Source: an uncultured Erysipelotrichaceae bacterium
Lineage (GTDB): Bacteria > Bacillota_I > Bacilli_A > Erysipelotrichales > Erysipelotrichaceae
Reading direction: 5' to 3'
Assembly (NCBI GenBank): GCA_944326175.1
Contig: CALVCY010000074.1
Span: 1-8,184, forward strand
DNA: 8,184 nucleotides
Below the pieces are notes generated by a model that saw nothing but the letters and a program-made list of their open reading frames with translations, ran no database searches and had not been told where the DNA came from. Shown in pieces: positions 7,384 to 8,184 of this stretch (its first letter is position 1; each line of letters opens with the position of its first letter). A program made the position numbers and the translations under genes.

Positions 7384-7411
7384 TTGCAAATCAAAGGGCA
7401 GTCGATATAAT
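7384..7411 (+). promoter_or_regulatory. Candidate sigma-A promoter of gpsB (TTGCAA-16-TATAAT)
   Basis: A perfect TATAAT at 7406-7411 is preceded by TTGCAA at 7384-7389, 4 of 6 to TTGACA, with a 16-nt spacer. Transcription would begin near 7418, leaving a leader of only ~14 nt that still contains the ribosome binding site. It competes with the extended -10 candidate at 7365-7373, and both may be used. Confidence 0.45.
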
Positions 7412-7431
7412 TAATGCACTGGTAGGTGAAT

Positions 7432-7749
7432 ATGGCTCAATTAAATCTAAATGCACAACAAATTTGTGATAAGCAGTTCAATTCAGATTTCAAAGGATAT
7501 AATCCGACTGAGGTGGATAGTTTTCTTGATTTGATATTGGAAGATTATGATACGTTTGCTTCTGTGATTCGTGAGTTGAAAATGCAGATTGAACAATTGA
7601 AAGCAGATCGGACCAATCTGCAGGCACAGCTGATCGAATTACAGGGACAGCAACGCGCAGTACAGAATCACGGTGGTAACACCAATCAGTTAGATGTTTT
7701 GAAACGCATTTCTCGGCTGGAAGAAGCGGTATACCGAAACAAGCAATGA
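7432..7749 (+). CDS. gpsB: GpsB, DivIVA-domain cell division/cell wall coordinator
   Basis: This is a 105-residue GpsB protein. In Bacilli, GpsB is a cytoplasmic membrane-associated adaptor that shuttles penicillin-binding proteins between septum and side wall. The N-terminal DivIVA-like domain (about 1-65) contains FKGYNPTEVDSFLDLILEDY. Tyr23, Asp29 and Asp33 match, in spacing, the PBP-binding Tyr25, Asp31 and Asp35 of B. subtilis GpsB. A coiled coil (about 40-75, LKMQIEQLKADRTNLQAQL) and a Q/N-rich linker follow, and the C-terminal LDVLKRISRLEEAVY matches the short trimerising domain. ATG 7432 is preferred to the in-frame GTG 7426 because that GTG lies within the ribosome binding site (TAGGTGA, 7423-7429). 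The gene is followed at once by rnpB, as in B. subtilis. Length and domain order are normal. Confidence 0.93.
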   Translation: MAQLNLNAQQICDKQFNSDFKGYNPTEVDSFLDLILEDYDTFASVIRELKMQIEQLKADRTNLQAQLIELQGQQRAVQNHGGNTNQLDVLKRISRLEEAVYRNKQ

Positions 7750-7755
7750 TATACT
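7747..7755 (+). promoter_or_regulatory. Candidate extended -10 promoter of rnpB, overlapping the gpsB stop
   Basis: TGATATACT matches the extended -10 pattern TGn-TATAAT with one mismatch. Its TGA is the gpsB stop codon. Transcription would start near 7762, just where the P1 helix of the RNase P RNA begins. There is no clear -35 box 17 nt upstream. Readthrough from gpsB with processing is the alternative. Confidence 0.4.
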
Positions 7756-7759
7756 AATA

Positions 7760-8113
7760 TTAAGGATGGAAAATAACCGCTGGATCTTACGATTTAGAGG
7801 AAAGTCCATGCTCGCACATCCTGCGATGGATGTAGTGTTTGTGCTAGTCGAAGTCATAAGGCTAGGCAGGGTCATACCTGACGGCGGCAGCTTTATTGCT
7901 AAGGGAAACTATGCATAAAGGCCTGAAAGTGTCACAGTGACGGAGTGTCTGTGGAAACGCAGACAGTGGAACGCGATAAACCCCGCAAGCGAGAAACCCA
8001 AATTTGGTAGGGGAATCGACTCGAGCGAACTGAAGCAAAAGTCGGATGCTAAGCATAGATAAATGGTTATTACCGGGCAATCGGTACAGAACATGGCTTA
8101 CGAAGTCCTTAAT
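7760..8113 (+). ncRNA. rnpB: RNase P RNA (catalytic subunit), type B
   Basis: This is the ribozyme that matures tRNA 5' ends together with the RnpA protein. The universal 5' core GAGGAAAGTCC is at 7797-7807 and the 3' core ACAGAACATGGCTTA at 8086-8100; together they form P4 and its surroundings. The segments CATGCTCGCAC, GAAGTCATAAGGC, CACAGTGACG, AGTGGAACGCG and GAGAAACCCAAATTTGG are close to B. subtilis type B RNA. The ends pair as P1: TTAAGGA (7760-7766) with TCCTTAA (8106-8112). P12 is a 6-bp hairpin at 7946-7965 and P18 a hairpin with a GCAA tetraloop at 8072-8085. At ~354 nt it is ~45 nt shorter than the B. subtilis RNA, mostly in the 3' part, where the P19 arm appears absent. Exact ends are uncertain by a few nt. 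No protein is encoded here. Confidence 0.96.
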
Positions 8114-8114
8114 C

Positions 8115-8148
8115 GAAAAGAGGATTGCTCCTCTTTTCTTTACTTTTT
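8115..8148 (+). terminator. Intrinsic terminator of rnpB
   Basis: A 10-bp perfect stem (GAAAAGAGGA at 8115-8124 with TCCTCTTTTC at 8129-8138) has a TTGC loop and is followed by a T-rich tract (TTTACTTTTT) to 8148. It begins one or two nt after the P1 helix of the RNase P RNA. Confidence 0.9.
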
Positions 8149-8176
8149 GAAACCCCTGTGCTAATTTATCTAACGC

Positions 8177-8183
8177 AAAGGAG
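8177..8183 (+). promoter_or_regulatory. Ribosome binding site of a gene starting beyond the window
   Basis: AAAGGAG at the extreme right edge is a strong Shine-Dalgarno match, so a + strand gene probably begins within ~10 nt after the window. In B. subtilis the gene after gpsB-rnpB is ypsC, a THUMP-domain rRNA methyltransferase of the RlmL type. A similar gene is the best guess, from context only. Confidence 0.55.
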
Positions 8184-8184
8184 C

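Noticed and set aside
7142..7431. GlnR/TnrA operator (TGTNA-N7-TNACA) upstream of glnN
   Set aside because: I searched both strands by eye and found no match. The closest half-sites lack the partner at the right spacing.
7862..8094. Open frames of 61-72 codons on the minus strand
   Set aside because: They lie opposite the RNase P RNA, whose conserved structure explains this sequence fully.
1..8184. CRISPR array, insertion sequence, tRNA, phage or defence genes
   Set aside because: No regularly spaced repeats, transposase-like frames, terminal repeats, tRNA cloverleafs or defence domains were seen. Nearly all of the window is accounted for by housekeeping genes.

Overview
The window looks like chromosomal DNA from a low- to mid-GC Bacillota (Firmicutes) bacterium. 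The evidence is AAGGAG-type ribosome binding sites, a gpsB gene followed directly by a Bacillus-like (type B) RNase P RNA, a type III glutamine synthetase and a PatB-type C-S lyase. TGA is used as a stop codon (trmN6, ppiB, patB, gpsB), so the code is the standard bacterial one and a mycoplasma-type code is excluded. The combination of gpsB, type III glutamine synthetase and moderate GC suggests a gut-associated Erysipelotrichia-like or other Bacilli-related anaerobe. That placement is inference.

Layout, left to right. (1) Positions 1-4966 (+) hold six tightly packed co-directional genes: an OmpR-family response regulator whose first ~30 residues lie before the window, its histidine kinase, a TrmN6/YabB-type methyltransferase, a cyclophilin-type prolyl isomerase, ribose-5-phosphate isomerase B and a PatB/MalY-type PLP-dependent C-S lyase. 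Junctions are overlaps of 17, 20 and 4 nt or gaps of 1 and 12 nt, so this is almost certainly one operon. It ends at a strong hairpin around 4983-5032. (2) Positions 5036-7141 (-) hold glnN, the type III glutamine synthetase. It converges on the operon and shares the same hairpin, which is symmetrical enough to stop transcription from both sides. (3) Positions 7142-7431 are an AT-rich divergent intergenic region with candidate promoters for glnN (-) and gpsB (+) and one A/T-rich inverted repeat. (4) Positions 7432-8148 (+) hold gpsB (cell division/cell wall coordination), the RNase P RNA gene rnpB and its intrinsic terminator. The last bases carry an AAAGGAG ribosome binding site for a gene that begins beyond the window.

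How the genes work together. The two-component pair senses an unknown signal at the membrane and probably regulates transcription. The four genes behind it are housekeeping or metabolic (RNA modification, protein folding, pentose phosphate isomerisation, sulfur amino acid metabolism) with no evident shared pathway. glnN assimilates ammonium. gpsB-rnpB is a conserved Bacillota neighbourhood. I see no mobile element, CRISPR array, tRNA, phage gene, toxin-antitoxin pair or defence system, and no convincing undescribed system. The points most worth a second look are the mixed-function operon led by a sensor pair, the compact RNase P RNA that seems to lack the P19 arm, a possible rnpB promoter built on the gpsB stop codon, and a strong excess of GATC and CCATGG.
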